Assembly (NCBI GenBank): GCA_002440265.1
Contig: DJSG01000075.1
Coordinates: 1-25,199 of the forward strand
DNA length: 25,199 nucleotides
Direction of reading: 5' to 3'
Origin: Bacteroidales bacterium UBA6340
GTDB taxonomy: Bacteria; Bacteroidota; Bacteroidia; Bacteroidales; Paludibacteraceae
Shown here: positions 14,179 to 22,457 of the stretch, in pieces
Numbering within the stretch: the first letter of the stretch is position 1
Layout of the letters: each line of letters opens with the position of its first letter
Made by a program: the position numbers and the translations under genes
Notes under the pieces: generated by a model
What the model was told of the DNA's origin: nothing
What the model saw: only the letters and a program-made list of their open reading frames with translations
Databases searched by the model: none

Positions 14179-15369
14179 TTACTTCGCTTCGGTGCCGAGG
14201 ATGGTGTACTCAATGCCGTCCTTTACGATGTAGATTTGTCCGTTGCGGATGACCTTGACGGCTTTGTTATCCGTAGTGCTGACAACGTTCTCTACAGCAG
14301 ATTCTGTAACGATGGTGTAGGTGGCACCGGCATTCATCTGGTATGCGTGCTTCTCATCCTTGTCGTCCGTTGCTGCTTTATAGTAGTGCATCAAGTTGCC
14401 CTTTACGGCTACTTTGTCACCCACTTTGAGGTCCTTACCACCCTTTACGCGGTATGCCTGGAACTCATAAGCAGGTGCCTTGAGGTCATCACACATATAG
14501 AAAGAGATGTTCTTGTATTGGTCGCTATATTTTGATGAGATACTGTCGATATAACCCGTAACTACATACACATCTTGGCTGACCTTGCCATTCTCTAATG
14601 CCTTGGCTGCTGCCAGTGCTTCTGCTACTGTGGCTTGGATAGTATCAACCTTCACATTGCCCTTTTCTATAACAAGACCACTACCTTCCAACTCAAGGGT
14701 AGTACCATACTTTTTGAGTTTGCCTGTCAAGCGTACCTTGTCGCCAATAGCAGCATAACCATCTTTCATAGTTACATTGTAGGCTTGGAGGTCTTTACCA
14801 TTGTCTTCGCATGTAAGGTTGAATTGCTGTTGTTTATAACCATCATCCGTTTTAAGAACTGCTGTAACCAAACCTTCTACAACGAATACATCTTGTGTAT
14901 TGTCGCCGTCTGCCAATGCTTCGCACTCCTCAACAGCCTCGCATACCGTGGCATTGATAGTGTCAATCTTCACGATGGCACGCTCCAAGATGGTAACATC
15001 TCCATTTTTCATCTCTGCTGTAGAGTTGTATTTCATCAAGAAACCTTTGATTACAACTTTATCACCCACATTCAAGGCTGCCTCACCTTCAGGCATATTG
15101 CACCAAAAGCCTTGAAAAGTTTTCTTAGAGCCTTTCTCGTCATCCAAGTAGAAAGTTTGCTGTGGGATTCCCGTTTCTTTACTGTTGCTGACTTTGCCAT
15201 TGGTGTTAGTTACATAACCCGTAACAGCAACAGAGTCTGTACCCGGTTTATTGTTCTCAGGTAATAGCATAGCCGCAGCGGCTGCTTCGGCGCAGGTCAT
15301 GTTCTTGACTTCTGCGCTCATGCTCATAGCGGCAACAACCGCCATGCATAAAGTTAAAATCTTTTTCAT
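14179..15369 (-). CDS. Secreted protein with three OB-like repeats
   Basis: A 396-residue exported protein with signal peptide MKKILTLCMAVVAAMSMSA (no lipobox). It contains three related domains of about 100 residues: 24-130, 138-235 and 244-355. Each opens with a helix (ATVxEAxxxxxAL...), then a V-x-G-x-V strand (VFVVEGLVTAV; VYVVTGYIDSI), a strand such as ISFYMCDD, and closes with a GDKVxxxGxLxxY strand-turn (VGDKVVIKGFLMKY; IGDKVRLTGKLKKY; VGDKVAVKGNLMHY). This is the pattern of OB-fold (tRNA_anti-like) domains in Bacteroidota secreted proteins. The last 40 residues (KVIRNGQIYIVKDGIEYTIL) look like a C-terminal sorting or anchoring tail. It follows the receptor and lipoprotein genes. Ligand unknown; OB folds bind nucleic acids or oligosaccharides. 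Confidence 0.82.
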   Translation of the reverse strand: MKKILTLCMAVVAAMSMSAEVKNMTCAEAAAAAMLLPENNKPGTDSVAVTGYVTNTNGKVSNSKETGIPQQTFYLDDEKGSKKTFQGFWCNMPEGEAALNVGDKVVIKGFLMKYNSTAEMKNGDVTILERAIVKIDTINATVCEAVEECEALADGDNTQDVFVVEGLVTAVLKTDDGYKQQQFNLTCEDNGKDLQAYNVTMKDGYAAIGDKVRLTGKLKKYGTTLELEGSGLVIEKGNVKVDTIQATVAEALAAAKALENGKVSQDVYVVTGYIDSISSKYSDQYKNISFYMCDDLKAPAYEFQAYRVKGGKDLKVGDKVAVKGNLMHYYKAATDDKDEKHAYQMNAGATYTIVTESAVENVVSTTDNKAVKVIRNGQIYIVKDGIEYTILGTEAK

Positions 15370-15413
15370 ACTGATTTAGTTTTTAAGAATGAATAATTTG
15401 TTGTTTCTATACT

Positions 15414-15445
15414 TATGTCCCCGCACCCGCAAGCGCGGGGACATA
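15414..15445 (-). terminator. GC-rich hairpin between the lipoprotein and OB-repeat genes
   Basis: Arms TATGTCCCCGC and GCGGGGACATA (11 bp) with a 10-base loop, in the 102-bp gap inside the presumed operon. No U-tract follows on either strand. It may be a partial terminator or a stem protecting mRNA ends, and could set different levels of the genes on either side. Confidence 0.5.
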
Positions 15446-15471
15446 TATGTTTTCTATTATCTTTTTATGGT

Positions 15472-17265
15472 TTATTCCTCCGTAGTTTCTGCTTCCGGCT
15501 CATAGACGAGGAGGTTCTGTATCTCCCATGTGGGTGCGGAAGTCAGTTCGCCTGTGGTGGTATTGTATTGGAATGCAATGACAATGCTCTGGTTGTTGTA
15601 CTGACTCAGGTCGAAGTCGCCTGTGGACATGAATGTCCAATTGGAGCCATCGGGTATGGAGTCGGGGAACTGGAGGTGCTCCCACTCGGTAGTGGTGACA
15701 TCGCCCGTGTAGTTGTTGGTCACCATTACTTTGAGCCACTCTTTGTTGTAGGCTTGGTTGCCATAGCGCACTGCGTGGTCGAAGTGCATCTTCGGGTTCA
15801 CACTCTTCTTGAGGCGTATAGACGGGCTGACAAGCCAATCCTCTACCGGGTGGTTGGTGCCGCTGACATAAGCCGAAGCCGTCATACCATACGACGCCTG
15901 ATAACGCCATACATAACTGAGTCCGTCGAGATTGACATGCTGAATGGTGAAGTCGGCTTGCCCATTGTTGACGAAAGGTGTGGTGTAGTAAGTAGAGATG
16001 TCTGCTACCCAGTTGTCGGCACGCACGAAGTTCATTTCCTCGGTGGTGTAGCCCGTGTTCATTACGAAGTCGGTGCCATCGTAGGTAAATTCGTCAGCGG
16101 TCATACCTTTGCTGCCATTGTATGCAACAAGGTAGATGTCTTTCTCCGCCGCATACGGGTAGTTGAGACGAAGATACTTGCCGATGGTCTCCTGCGGGTT
16201 GACAATAGAGGTGCTCCCCAGTGCGTTGTACAACTCCGTAGGCAGTGCGAAATATGCGGTGACCTGGTCGTTGGTGTAGAGCGTCCATGCGCCTTGGGTC
16301 AGTTGGTAGATAACCGACTTGTAAACAGTGTCCTGAGCAAGCGGCTCTTTGGCAGTCATACGCTGACGGACAGCCTTGCCAGCGGGTGTGTGACTCACAT
16401 AGACAGCATCGGTGAACAGCGGCTCCCCGCTTTCGTTGCTGTATTTGCCACGTACCGTGATTTGGTCGCCATGTTGAATACCCTTTGCCTTCCACACTTT
16501 GTCACCGTTCTCATCGGACAGCCCATAGACATAGATAGAGTCTGCTCCGTCCACGAGATAGAAACGACCAGAGATAGTCGATTTTACGGTACCGACAATA
16601 CCTGTCAGTTGGTGCTCTACGGTCTCCTGAGCCTCGAGGAGTTCTGCCACAGTACACTCGTAGGGCAGCGGCGGGTAGATGGTGTCGGGGTCGGTGTTGA
16701 GGGTCTTGTAGGTAAGTACGAGAATCTGCCCTTCGGTGGCCGTCTTGAATTTCTGCGCCAGAAAGGCGGGTATGTCCGGCTCTGAGGTAGCAGTCAGATA
16801 GTCTGCACCACGTCCACCCCAAACTGCCTTGTAATCATCGTCTGTCAGGGAATAGCCCACAGCACTCATAAACGGAGCCACTCGAGTCGTCTTGCCCTTG
16901 TAGTAGGGGTAATGGACCTTGCAAATAGTGCCTTTGTCCAGATACGGGAAGGTATTTGCTATGAATGCGGGCACATAGATGTCGGCATCCGCATTCTCGT
17001 TGAAGGCTTTGAGTGTAGCGATGTCAAGCCATGCCTGATAGGCAGTTGAGTCAGTCTCAGTGCAGAGCGACAAGGCGCGTTGCTCATAGACGGTGCCTTT
17101 CTTGGTGATTTGTCCCAGGTCGTCCACGGTGAGCGTATAGGTCATATCGGTACGCACGTCCGAAGGCTGATAACCTGTATTGCCCAACTGCTTCTCATCG
17201 AAGAAGTTGTCGCACGAAACCATCAGCAATGCCAGTGCGGGGAGAATATATTTTGTAGTCTTCAT
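15472..17265 (-). CDS. Lipoprotein with OB-like and choice-of-anchor J domains
   Basis: About 597 residues from the ATG at 17265 (an ATG four codons earlier is possible). MKTTKYILPALALLMVSC gives a lipobox Cys18, followed by DNFFDEKQ, acidic residues as in surface-exported Bacteroidota lipoproteins. Visible parts: an N-terminal region with a YPYYKGKTTR ... YSLTDDDYKAVWG segment (about 119-150); an OB-like domain (about 203-292; TVAELLEAQ, HQLTGIVGTVKS, GRFYLVDGADSIYVYG, HGDQITVRGKYSN); a second LNYPYAAEKD ... MTADEFTYDG segment resembling the first (about 367-397); and a C-terminal choice-of-anchor J domain (about 440-590; VEDWLVSPSIRL, WEIQNLLVYE). The gene begins 27 bp behind the receptor gene. 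It may be the surface partner of that receptor. It resembles DUF5689-type proteins; function unknown. Confidence 0.82.
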   Translation of the reverse strand: MKTTKYILPALALLMVSCDNFFDEKQLGNTGYQPSDVRTDMTYTLTVDDLGQITKKGTVYEQRALSLCTETDSTAYQAWLDIATLKAFNENADADIYVPAFIANTFPYLDKGTICKVHYPYYKGKTTRVAPFMSAVGYSLTDDDYKAVWGGRGADYLTATSEPDIPAFLAQKFKTATEGQILVLTYKTLNTDPDTIYPPLPYECTVAELLEAQETVEHQLTGIVGTVKSTISGRFYLVDGADSIYVYGLSDENGDKVWKAKGIQHGDQITVRGKYSNESGEPLFTDAVYVSHTPAGKAVRQRMTAKEPLAQDTVYKSVIYQLTQGAWTLYTNDQVTAYFALPTELYNALGSTSIVNPQETIGKYLRLNYPYAAEKDIYLVAYNGSKGMTADEFTYDGTDFVMNTGYTTEEMNFVRADNWVADISTYYTTPFVNNGQADFTIQHVNLDGLSYVWRYQASYGMTASAYVSGTNHPVEDWLVSPSIRLKKSVNPKMHFDHAVRYGNQAYNKEWLKVMVTNNYTGDVTTTEWEHLQFPDSIPDGSNWTFMSTGDFDLSQYNNQSIVIAFQYNTTTGELTSAPTWEIQNLLVYEPEAETTEE

Positions 17266-17292
17266 AATCATAAACATTTTGCTATTAAACCA

Positions 17293-20022
17293 TTAGAAAG
17301 CCACTTTCAAACGAAGATTCCATTGACGACCTTTGTTGTAGAAGAAGTAGATGTTGTCAATTGTATTCTCTTTGATGGATTGTGACACGGTGTTTGCACT
17401 CCACGCCTTCTCAATATAGTGTTGGTCGAGCAGGTTGGTGATATTGGCAGACAAGGTGGCACGCAGCGCACCAATCTCAAAGGAGTAACTTGCACGCATA
17501 TCCAAGGCACCGCCTACGGGGCAGCGATAGGGCTCGATAATGTTCACCGTCTTGCCCACAGTCAGGTTGGAGCCAGAGAAAGAGTAGTAAGAATAGTTGC
17601 GGTCGTAGAGGGTGTAGTCTGCGCCGATACGGAAACCCTTAAACGGTTTGAACAGCAAGCCGAGAGCGGCAGTGGTCTGTGCCTGACCACCTACGTGGAT
17701 ATTCTCCAAGTTGATTTTCGCCCAAGCATGCTCTTTGCCCTCGTCGGTGCAGCCCGGAGTAGTGGTCTCACCCGTGGAAGTAACGGCATTGCCGTGCTCG
17801 TCGTAGATATATCCGATAACATCCTGTCCTTTCCAACGCCAGTCACCCAACGAGAACATTGCGTTGATTTCCATCCACTTCACGGGTCGTGCTTTGAGTT
17901 CAAACTCCAATCCCATGTGCTGTGCATTGACACCGGTCATGTTGATATAGCCCGTCTCCTGGTTGTCGAGCGTGGTGGATTTGGACATTGTCTTGTCCAT
18001 CCAACGGGTGTAGTAGCCGTTGAATACGAGGTTCACATATTCGTTGTGGAAGCCATATCCCGCTTCCACAGAGGCAATCTTCTCGTTGGCTGCGTTACGA
18101 TTGAAGGCATGGCTGGTGTTGGAGGTCATGAATGCTCCGTTGAACTTAGGCGCACGGCTGATGAAACCAGCATTTACAAAGAGGTTGTTGTGGTTGTTGA
18201 TATTGTAGTTCACACCGCCTTTGATAGTACCGCCTGCAAAGCCGATAGTCTCGGAACGCTGATGCTCTTCGTCGTAGTAGAAGCGGTCAACACGCCAGTA
18301 ACTGGTATAGGAGAAAGAGCCGTTGAGGAAAGCAGACAATTGGTCTTGGTTCCACTCGAGCGTAGCAAAAGCCCCTTCCTGCATCACGTGTCCGGTGTAG
18401 TCGCGATAGACGATGCCCCCCACCGTCTGCTTCTCGTAGGTCCAGTTGGGGTCGTTGCGGTGGATATTGTTGCTTGCCGAAACACTATTGGCACGTGTGG
18501 CATCAATGAAGTAGTCTCCGCTCATCAAGTCGCTGATAACCGCTGTGTGAATGCCCTCGTAGTAACGGAGATCGATACCTGCGGTGAGGTCAAGGCGGTC
18601 GTTGAGGAACTTGTTGTTGTACGAACTGACAAGGCCATACCAGTTGTGGTAGTTGCGGTTCTCACAGATGACGAGTTGCGAACCGCTCTCGCTGGCAGCA
18701 TTGAGGTCTTCGATAGCACCGTAGTCGAAAGTGCCATCCTCGCGGCGGAAAGTGGTACATAGTACACCATTGTAGGCACCGCGCGTCAGGTCGGAATAGG
18801 AGTATTGCGAGTAAGGACTGGGTTCGCCCGTGTTTCCGAATCCTCGCCCAATAGAGGTGTAGAGCGATGTGGACAGGCTGGACTTGTGGTCAATCTGCCA
18901 TACATGGTTCAGGCTGATTTGCGGTTTATGGTATTGGTTGTAGTTGCAACCTTTTTGCTTACCATTGTTGCCATAGCCGTAAGCGGGGTTGTAGCGACGA
19001 TAGTCCATGCCGTTGGTCATGTACTTCTTGACATTGTTCCACTCGGCAAGGGTGAGTGCACCGCTTGAGCCCGAAGGGCGTGTCCAGTGCCATTGAGGAG
19101 CACCGAAGCCAGTGAGACTCAACTGATGGTTTTCGTTGATACGCTTTGCGATATTGGCAAAGTAACTGTAGCCGGAAAAGGACGTACCCTGAATATATCC
19201 ATTGCCCCACGTCTTGGCACCGAGTACGGTGATTGCCCAGCCGTTCTTCATCAGACCCGTGGAAACCGAGAATGCCACTTTGTTGTAGCCGTCGTTGCCC
19301 ATTGCGTAACTGAACAGGCCTCCTTTCTTGGCATCAATGCCTTTGGTTACGATGTTGATGGTGCCACCTACGGAAGGTGCGCTGACCTTGCCGGCACCCA
19401 TACCGCGTTGGGTTTGCATGACAGAAGTTACGTCGCTAAGTCCCTGCCAGTTAGACCAATAAACGGTTCCGCCCTCCATATCGTTCATCGGCACACCGTT
19501 AATCATAGTAGCCACGTTGGTATTGTCGAAGCCACGCATCCATATCTCGCTGTCGCCCCAGCCGCCACCTTGTCCGTTGGCGTGTACACCCGGGGTGTTC
19601 TTGAGTACCTCGACGAACTCACCGCCACCGAGACGCTCTTCAATCTCCAAAGCACTGACTTGGCTGACTGCCACCGGTGTCTTCTGCTGGCGTGCCATCT
19701 GACCGGTGATAGTAACGTCTTCGAGACCGACTGCCTCAGGCTCCATCCTGATAGTGCCGAGATTAGCAGACTTGGCTTTTATCTCCACGCCGGCGTAGCC
19801 CACGTAGGAGAGTTGCAGTTTGGCACCCGTTTGCACGGTGAACTTGAAGTTACCGTCGAGGTCGGTTACCACGCCGTTGGTGGTTCCCGCTTCGAGAATG
19901 GAAACACCAATCAGCGGTTCGCCATTGGCGGCATCCAGTACCGTACCCGTGACGGTGACGGATTGAGCATAGATGGCAATGGTCGCCATCATGCTAAGTA
20001 AGAGAGTAAAGATTTTTTGCAT
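17293..20022 (-). CDS. TonB-dependent outer-membrane receptor
   Basis: A 909-residue receptor. Signal peptide 1-20 (MQKIFTLLLSMMATIAIYAQ), a carboxypeptidase-regulatory-like domain (about 22-95: VTGTVLDAANGEPLIGVSIL ... LQLSYVGYAGVEI), a plug (about 110-228, including VEVLKNTPGVHANGQ, IWMRGFDNTNVATMINGVPM, VGGTINIVTKG) and a 22-strand-type barrel to the C-terminal Phe (LRLKVAF). It imports a ligand too large or rare for porins, powered by TonB-ExbB-ExbD. No SusD-like gene follows; the partner instead is an OB/choice-of-anchor J lipoprotein, so it is not a standard glycan SusCD pair. The plug is typical of single-component receptors of the FecA/CirA type rather than SusC. No consensus promoter is visible upstream. 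Substrate unknown. Confidence 0.92.
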   Translation of the reverse strand: MQKIFTLLLSMMATIAIYAQSVTVTGTVLDAANGEPLIGVSILEAGTTNGVVTDLDGNFKFTVQTGAKLQLSYVGYAGVEIKAKSANLGTIRMEPEAVGLEDVTITGQMARQQKTPVAVSQVSALEIEERLGGGEFVEVLKNTPGVHANGQGGGWGDSEIWMRGFDNTNVATMINGVPMNDMEGGTVYWSNWQGLSDVTSVMQTQRGMGAGKVSAPSVGGTINIVTKGIDAKKGGLFSYAMGNDGYNKVAFSVSTGLMKNGWAITVLGAKTWGNGYIQGTSFSGYSYFANIAKRINENHQLSLTGFGAPQWHWTRPSGSSGALTLAEWNNVKKYMTNGMDYRRYNPAYGYGNNGKQKGCNYNQYHKPQISLNHVWQIDHKSSLSTSLYTSIGRGFGNTGEPSPYSQYSYSDLTRGAYNGVLCTTFRREDGTFDYGAIEDLNAASESGSQLVICENRNYHNWYGLVSSYNNKFLNDRLDLTAGIDLRYYEGIHTAVISDLMSGDYFIDATRANSVSASNNIHRNDPNWTYEKQTVGGIVYRDYTGHVMQEGAFATLEWNQDQLSAFLNGSFSYTSYWRVDRFYYDEEHQRSETIGFAGGTIKGGVNYNINNHNNLFVNAGFISRAPKFNGAFMTSNTSHAFNRNAANEKIASVEAGYGFHNEYVNLVFNGYYTRWMDKTMSKSTTLDNQETGYINMTGVNAQHMGLEFELKARPVKWMEINAMFSLGDWRWKGQDVIGYIYDEHGNAVTSTGETTTPGCTDEGKEHAWAKINLENIHVGGQAQTTAALGLLFKPFKGFRIGADYTLYDRNYSYYSFSGSNLTVGKTVNIIEPYRCPVGGALDMRASYSFEIGALRATLSANITNLLDQHYIEKAWSANTVSQSIKENTIDNIYFFYNKGRQWNLRLKVAF

Positions 20023-20109
20023 ATTACCATTATTTGGTGGTTACTATTGTCACTGTTGGGGGTTATTTGGGGTGCGTAAGGGGGCTTTTTTGCTCCTGTA
20101 TCCTTAGTC

Positions 20110-20153
20110 TATCCCTTGCTCATCCCTTGCTTATCCCTTGCTTATCCCTTGCT
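20110..20153 (-). repeat. Tandem repeat of four 11-bp units
   Basis: On the minus strand AGCAAGGGATA is repeated four times with a single change (AGCAAGGGATG in one unit). It lies in the 189-bp gap between the SGNH hydrolase gene (stop at 20212) and the TonB-receptor gene (start at 20022), upstream of the latter. Confidence 0.8.
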
Positions 20154-20211
20154 GTTTGACACGACCTTGGCGAGAGGGGGACCCAGCAAGGGCGTGGGGC
20201 ATTTGCAAATG

Positions 20212-21411
20212 TTAACGATTGGACTTCCTGTTGGTCTTTTTCGCCTTGGCGGTTTGCACTTGAGTGGGGGCTTTGGCGTTCAGCAGTTGCGTGGTGTGGG
20301 CATCGATGAGCGCCTGCCCGATGTACTCCTCTATTATATCCGCGTACGCGCGGAAGCCGAGGTCGGTGAGGTGAATGCCATCCACGGTGCCCTCCATGTC
20401 CTCGCCCACAAGTCCGTCGGTAGGCACATAGTACAAGCCCACGGGGTTCTCCTCCTTCAGACGCTCGTAGTTGCGGCGAAAGGCAGCGTTCTTCTTGGGC
20501 AGGTAGTCGCGGAAGAAAGCGTTGTGGCGCGCATAGGGGTAGGTGATGCCCTCGACCATGATGACAGGCACGTCGGGACGCAGGCGGCGCAGGATAGATA
20601 CGAAGTCGTAGGTGAGCGTGTCGCACATCATCTCGGTGCAGTTGGGGACGGGGTCAATCACGTAGCAGAGCACATCATCGATAGTTGCCATGGCGCGTGC
20701 GACGGGGAAGTCCATCTTGCCCTCGCCCGATGTGCCAAGGTTCACGCACTCGACGCCGAGGTCGCGCTGCACCATCGAGGTTGCCACCATGCCCGTGCGG
20801 CTGGCGCAACCGCCCTGCATGATGCTGGTGCCATAGAAGACAATTTTCCCGCGGCGGGGGTTATCCACGCGGGGAGGGGTGAGCGTGGCGGTGGAGTCCA
20901 CACCTATCTGCACCCAGTTGACACCGTCGTAGAGCGGGAGATAGAGCATGTACTCGTGCATCCCGCCATCCAAGTTCTCCACGTACATCTTGGATTGGAT
21001 AGAGTCGGCTTTGCCGTCTTTCTCCTGCGGGCGGGCGGTGTTGACGTACTCCCAGCGGTTGGTCTGCTCGTTGAGGAAGTAGAGGTCGGTGCCCTTGATG
21101 CCCGTCATCGCCATGTGCTGCATGTGGAAGTTGTTGATGAGGTTGTACTGCGCGGCAATGCGCTTGCTGTCGGTGGCAAAGCGCACGGCAATGCCTGCGG
21201 AGTGGTTGTAGAGCCACCATTGGTTTTGGCGGCAACTGTCCTGCATGTAGGCGGGCATGCGGCTGTATGGAGTGGCGGTGTTGTCCCAACCGCGGTTGAT
21301 GATTCGGAAACGGGTGGCGTCCTCGTAGCGGAAGCCCTGTAGTTCTGCGGCTTGGGCACAGGCGGCGCTCAGCAACAGGAACGACAATATGTAAGTTTTC
21401 AGCGGTTTCAT
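20212..21411 (-). CDS. Secreted SGNH/GDSL hydrolase with N-terminal GxDLY domain
   Basis: A 399-residue exported esterase-like protein. Signal peptide 1-22 (MKPLKTYILSFLLLSAACAQAA; the Cys is not in a good lipobox). The N-terminal beta-sandwich (about 25-180) holds GTDLYF (107-112), the signature of the N-domain that precedes SGNH hydrolases in Bacteroidota. The catalytic domain shows block I GTSIMQGG with nucleophile Ser196, block II LGTSGEGKMD, block III VIDPVPNCTE and block V DGIHLTDLG with Asp344 and His347. Such enzymes remove acetyl or other acyl groups from polysaccharides; the substrate is not given by the sequence. The basic C-terminal tail (AKAKKTNRKSNR) is unusual. It lies between rplT and the TonB receptor and might serve the same surface function as the latter. 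Confidence 0.9.
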   Translation of the reverse strand: MKPLKTYILSFLLLSAACAQAAELQGFRYEDATRFRIINRGWDNTATPYSRMPAYMQDSCRQNQWWLYNHSAGIAVRFATDSKRIAAQYNLINNFHMQHMAMTGIKGTDLYFLNEQTNRWEYVNTARPQEKDGKADSIQSKMYVENLDGGMHEYMLYLPLYDGVNWVQIGVDSTATLTPPRVDNPRRGKIVFYGTSIMQGGCASRTGMVATSMVQRDLGVECVNLGTSGEGKMDFPVARAMATIDDVLCYVIDPVPNCTEMMCDTLTYDFVSILRRLRPDVPVIMVEGITYPYARHNAFFRDYLPKKNAAFRRNYERLKEENPVGLYYVPTDGLVGEDMEGTVDGIHLTDLGFRAYADIIEEYIGQALIDAHTTQLLNAKAPTQVQTAKAKKTNRKSNR

Positions 21412-21478
21412 GGGTGCTATGACTTGTTTGTCGGTTGTTTTGTTTTCAAAGTGTCAGTTCGGTGTTTCGGTGAAAACG

Positions 21479-21516
21479 AAATAAGGTGCTTCCCCTTGCG
21501 GAGACACACCTTATTT
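21479..21516 (-). terminator. Terminator of the infC-rpmI-rplT operon
   Basis: A 10-bp stem AAATAAGGTG / CACCTTATTT with an 18-base loop, 19 bp behind the rplT stop. On the minus strand it is followed by the T-rich CGTTTTC. Confidence 0.75.
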
Positions 21517-21535
21517 GTTTAGAGTCGCATCATTC

Positions 21536-21889
21536 TCAGATGGATTTCTTTGCTTGTTCTACGATGGCCTTGAACGCTTGGGGTTGATTCATTGCAAGGT
21601 CTGCAAGGACTTTGCGGTTGATTTCGATACCCGCTTTCTTCAACGCGCCCATGAGTTGGCTGTAACTGTAGCCTTCGAGGCGTGCGGCAGCGTTGATACG
21701 CTGGATCCAGAGTGCGCGGAAGGTGCGTTTTTTGTTCTTACGATCGCGATAAGCATACTGGAGACCCTTCTCCCAAGTGTTTTTGGCAACAGTCCAAACG
21801 TTGGCACGGCCACCAAAATTGCCTCTCGTGAGGCTCATGATCTTCTTACGACGGTTGCGCGAAGCAACGTGATTTACTGATCTTGGCAT
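21536..21889 (-). CDS. rplT: 50S ribosomal protein L20
   Basis: A 117-residue basic protein with all L20 hallmarks: MPRSVNHVASRNRRKKIMSL, GNFGGRANVWTVAKNTWEKG, AYRDRKNKKRTFRALWIQRI, NAAARLEGYSYSQLM and the C-terminal AIVEQAKKS. It binds 23S rRNA early in assembly of the large subunit. It is the last gene of infC-rpmI-rplT, 34 bp behind rpmI, with a hairpin terminator after it. Confidence 0.98.
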   Translation of the reverse strand: MPRSVNHVASRNRRKKIMSLTRGNFGGRANVWTVAKNTWEKGLQYAYRDRKNKKRTFRALWIQRINAAARLEGYSYSQLMGALKKAGIEINRKVLADLAMNQPQAFKAIVEQAKKSI

Positions 21890-21923
21890 AGTTCTTTACT
21901 ACAAATGTTTGGTGGTTAATAAC

Positions 21924-22121
21924 TTAGCGGAGCAACAACATCTCGCGTACGGAACGCATGTTTGTTTGGTCCACCATTGCAACGTGAGTCAAGTTGCGTT
22001 TCTGTTTCTTGGTCTTCTTCGTCAGAATGTGACTCTTGTAAGCGTGTTTACGCTTGATTTTACCGGTTCCGGTAAGAGTAAATCTCTTTTTTGCACCGGA
22101 ATTAGTCTTTACCTTTGGCAT
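21924..22121 (-). CDS. rpmI: 50S ribosomal protein L35
   Basis: A 65-residue very basic protein: MPKVKTNSGAKKRFTLTGTG, KIKRKHAYKSHILTKKTKKQ and the end TNMRSVREMLLLR. The family is unmistakable and the length standard. It stands between infC and rplT as in most bacteria, but it is separated from infC by an unusually long, repeat-bearing spacer of 336 bp. Confidence 0.98.
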   Translation of the reverse strand: MPKVKTNSGAKKRFTLTGTGKIKRKHAYKSHILTKKTKKQKRNLTHVAMVDQTNMRSVREMLLLR

Positions 22122-22457
22122 TTTGTTATTGTTTTAATGAGTTATTTAATCCGGTCGCAGGCAGCCTAAGGGGAAGCCTTTTGACCCGTTTTATTCAATT
22201 TGTAAATTTGTAAATTGGGAAATTTGTAAATTTATCACCGATTCGATATAAGCAAATTGCCTTACATCTGCCGCCGTAGGCGAATAAGATTTATGGCAAT
22301 TTATGGATGTAAATACTAAGGATTTATTTAGATTTCTTGCCGCTTTGCGGCAAAGGAATTTTATCTCGAATTTGCGCTAAATTAGGAAACTTGTAAATGT
22401 AGCAATGTGCAACCCATTTACAAATTTACAAACTTACAAATTTCCACATTCCCCAAA
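22122..22457. other. infC-rpmI spacer with AT-rich inverted repeats
   Basis: A long spacer for an operon that is usually tight. Its ends carry inverted AT-rich repeats: AATTTGTAAATTTGTAAATT (22197-22216) reads on the other strand as AGTTTGTAAATTTGTAAATG (22434-22415). Inside is a small perfect hairpin, TTGCCGC-TTT-GCGGCAA (22337-22353). No open frame is protein-like. It could be a ribosomal-protein leader, a small non-autonomous repeat insertion, or both; TAAATTTG and TAAGTTTG in the right arm resemble -7 boxes, but no -33 box stands 20 bp away. Confidence 0.6.

Noticed and set aside
15415..16785. Open frame opposite the lipoprotein gene
   Set aside because: No signal peptide or motif; the minus frame has lipobox, OB-like and choice-of-anchor J segments.
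15472..20022. SusC/SusD glycan-uptake pair
   Set aside because: The lipoprotein has no SusD-like composition or TPR pattern, and the receptor plug is not SusC-like; I call it only a TonB-dependent receptor.
20116..21342. Open frame opposite the SGNH hydrolase
   Set aside because: Shadow of the true gene, His/Val-rich and without domain pattern.
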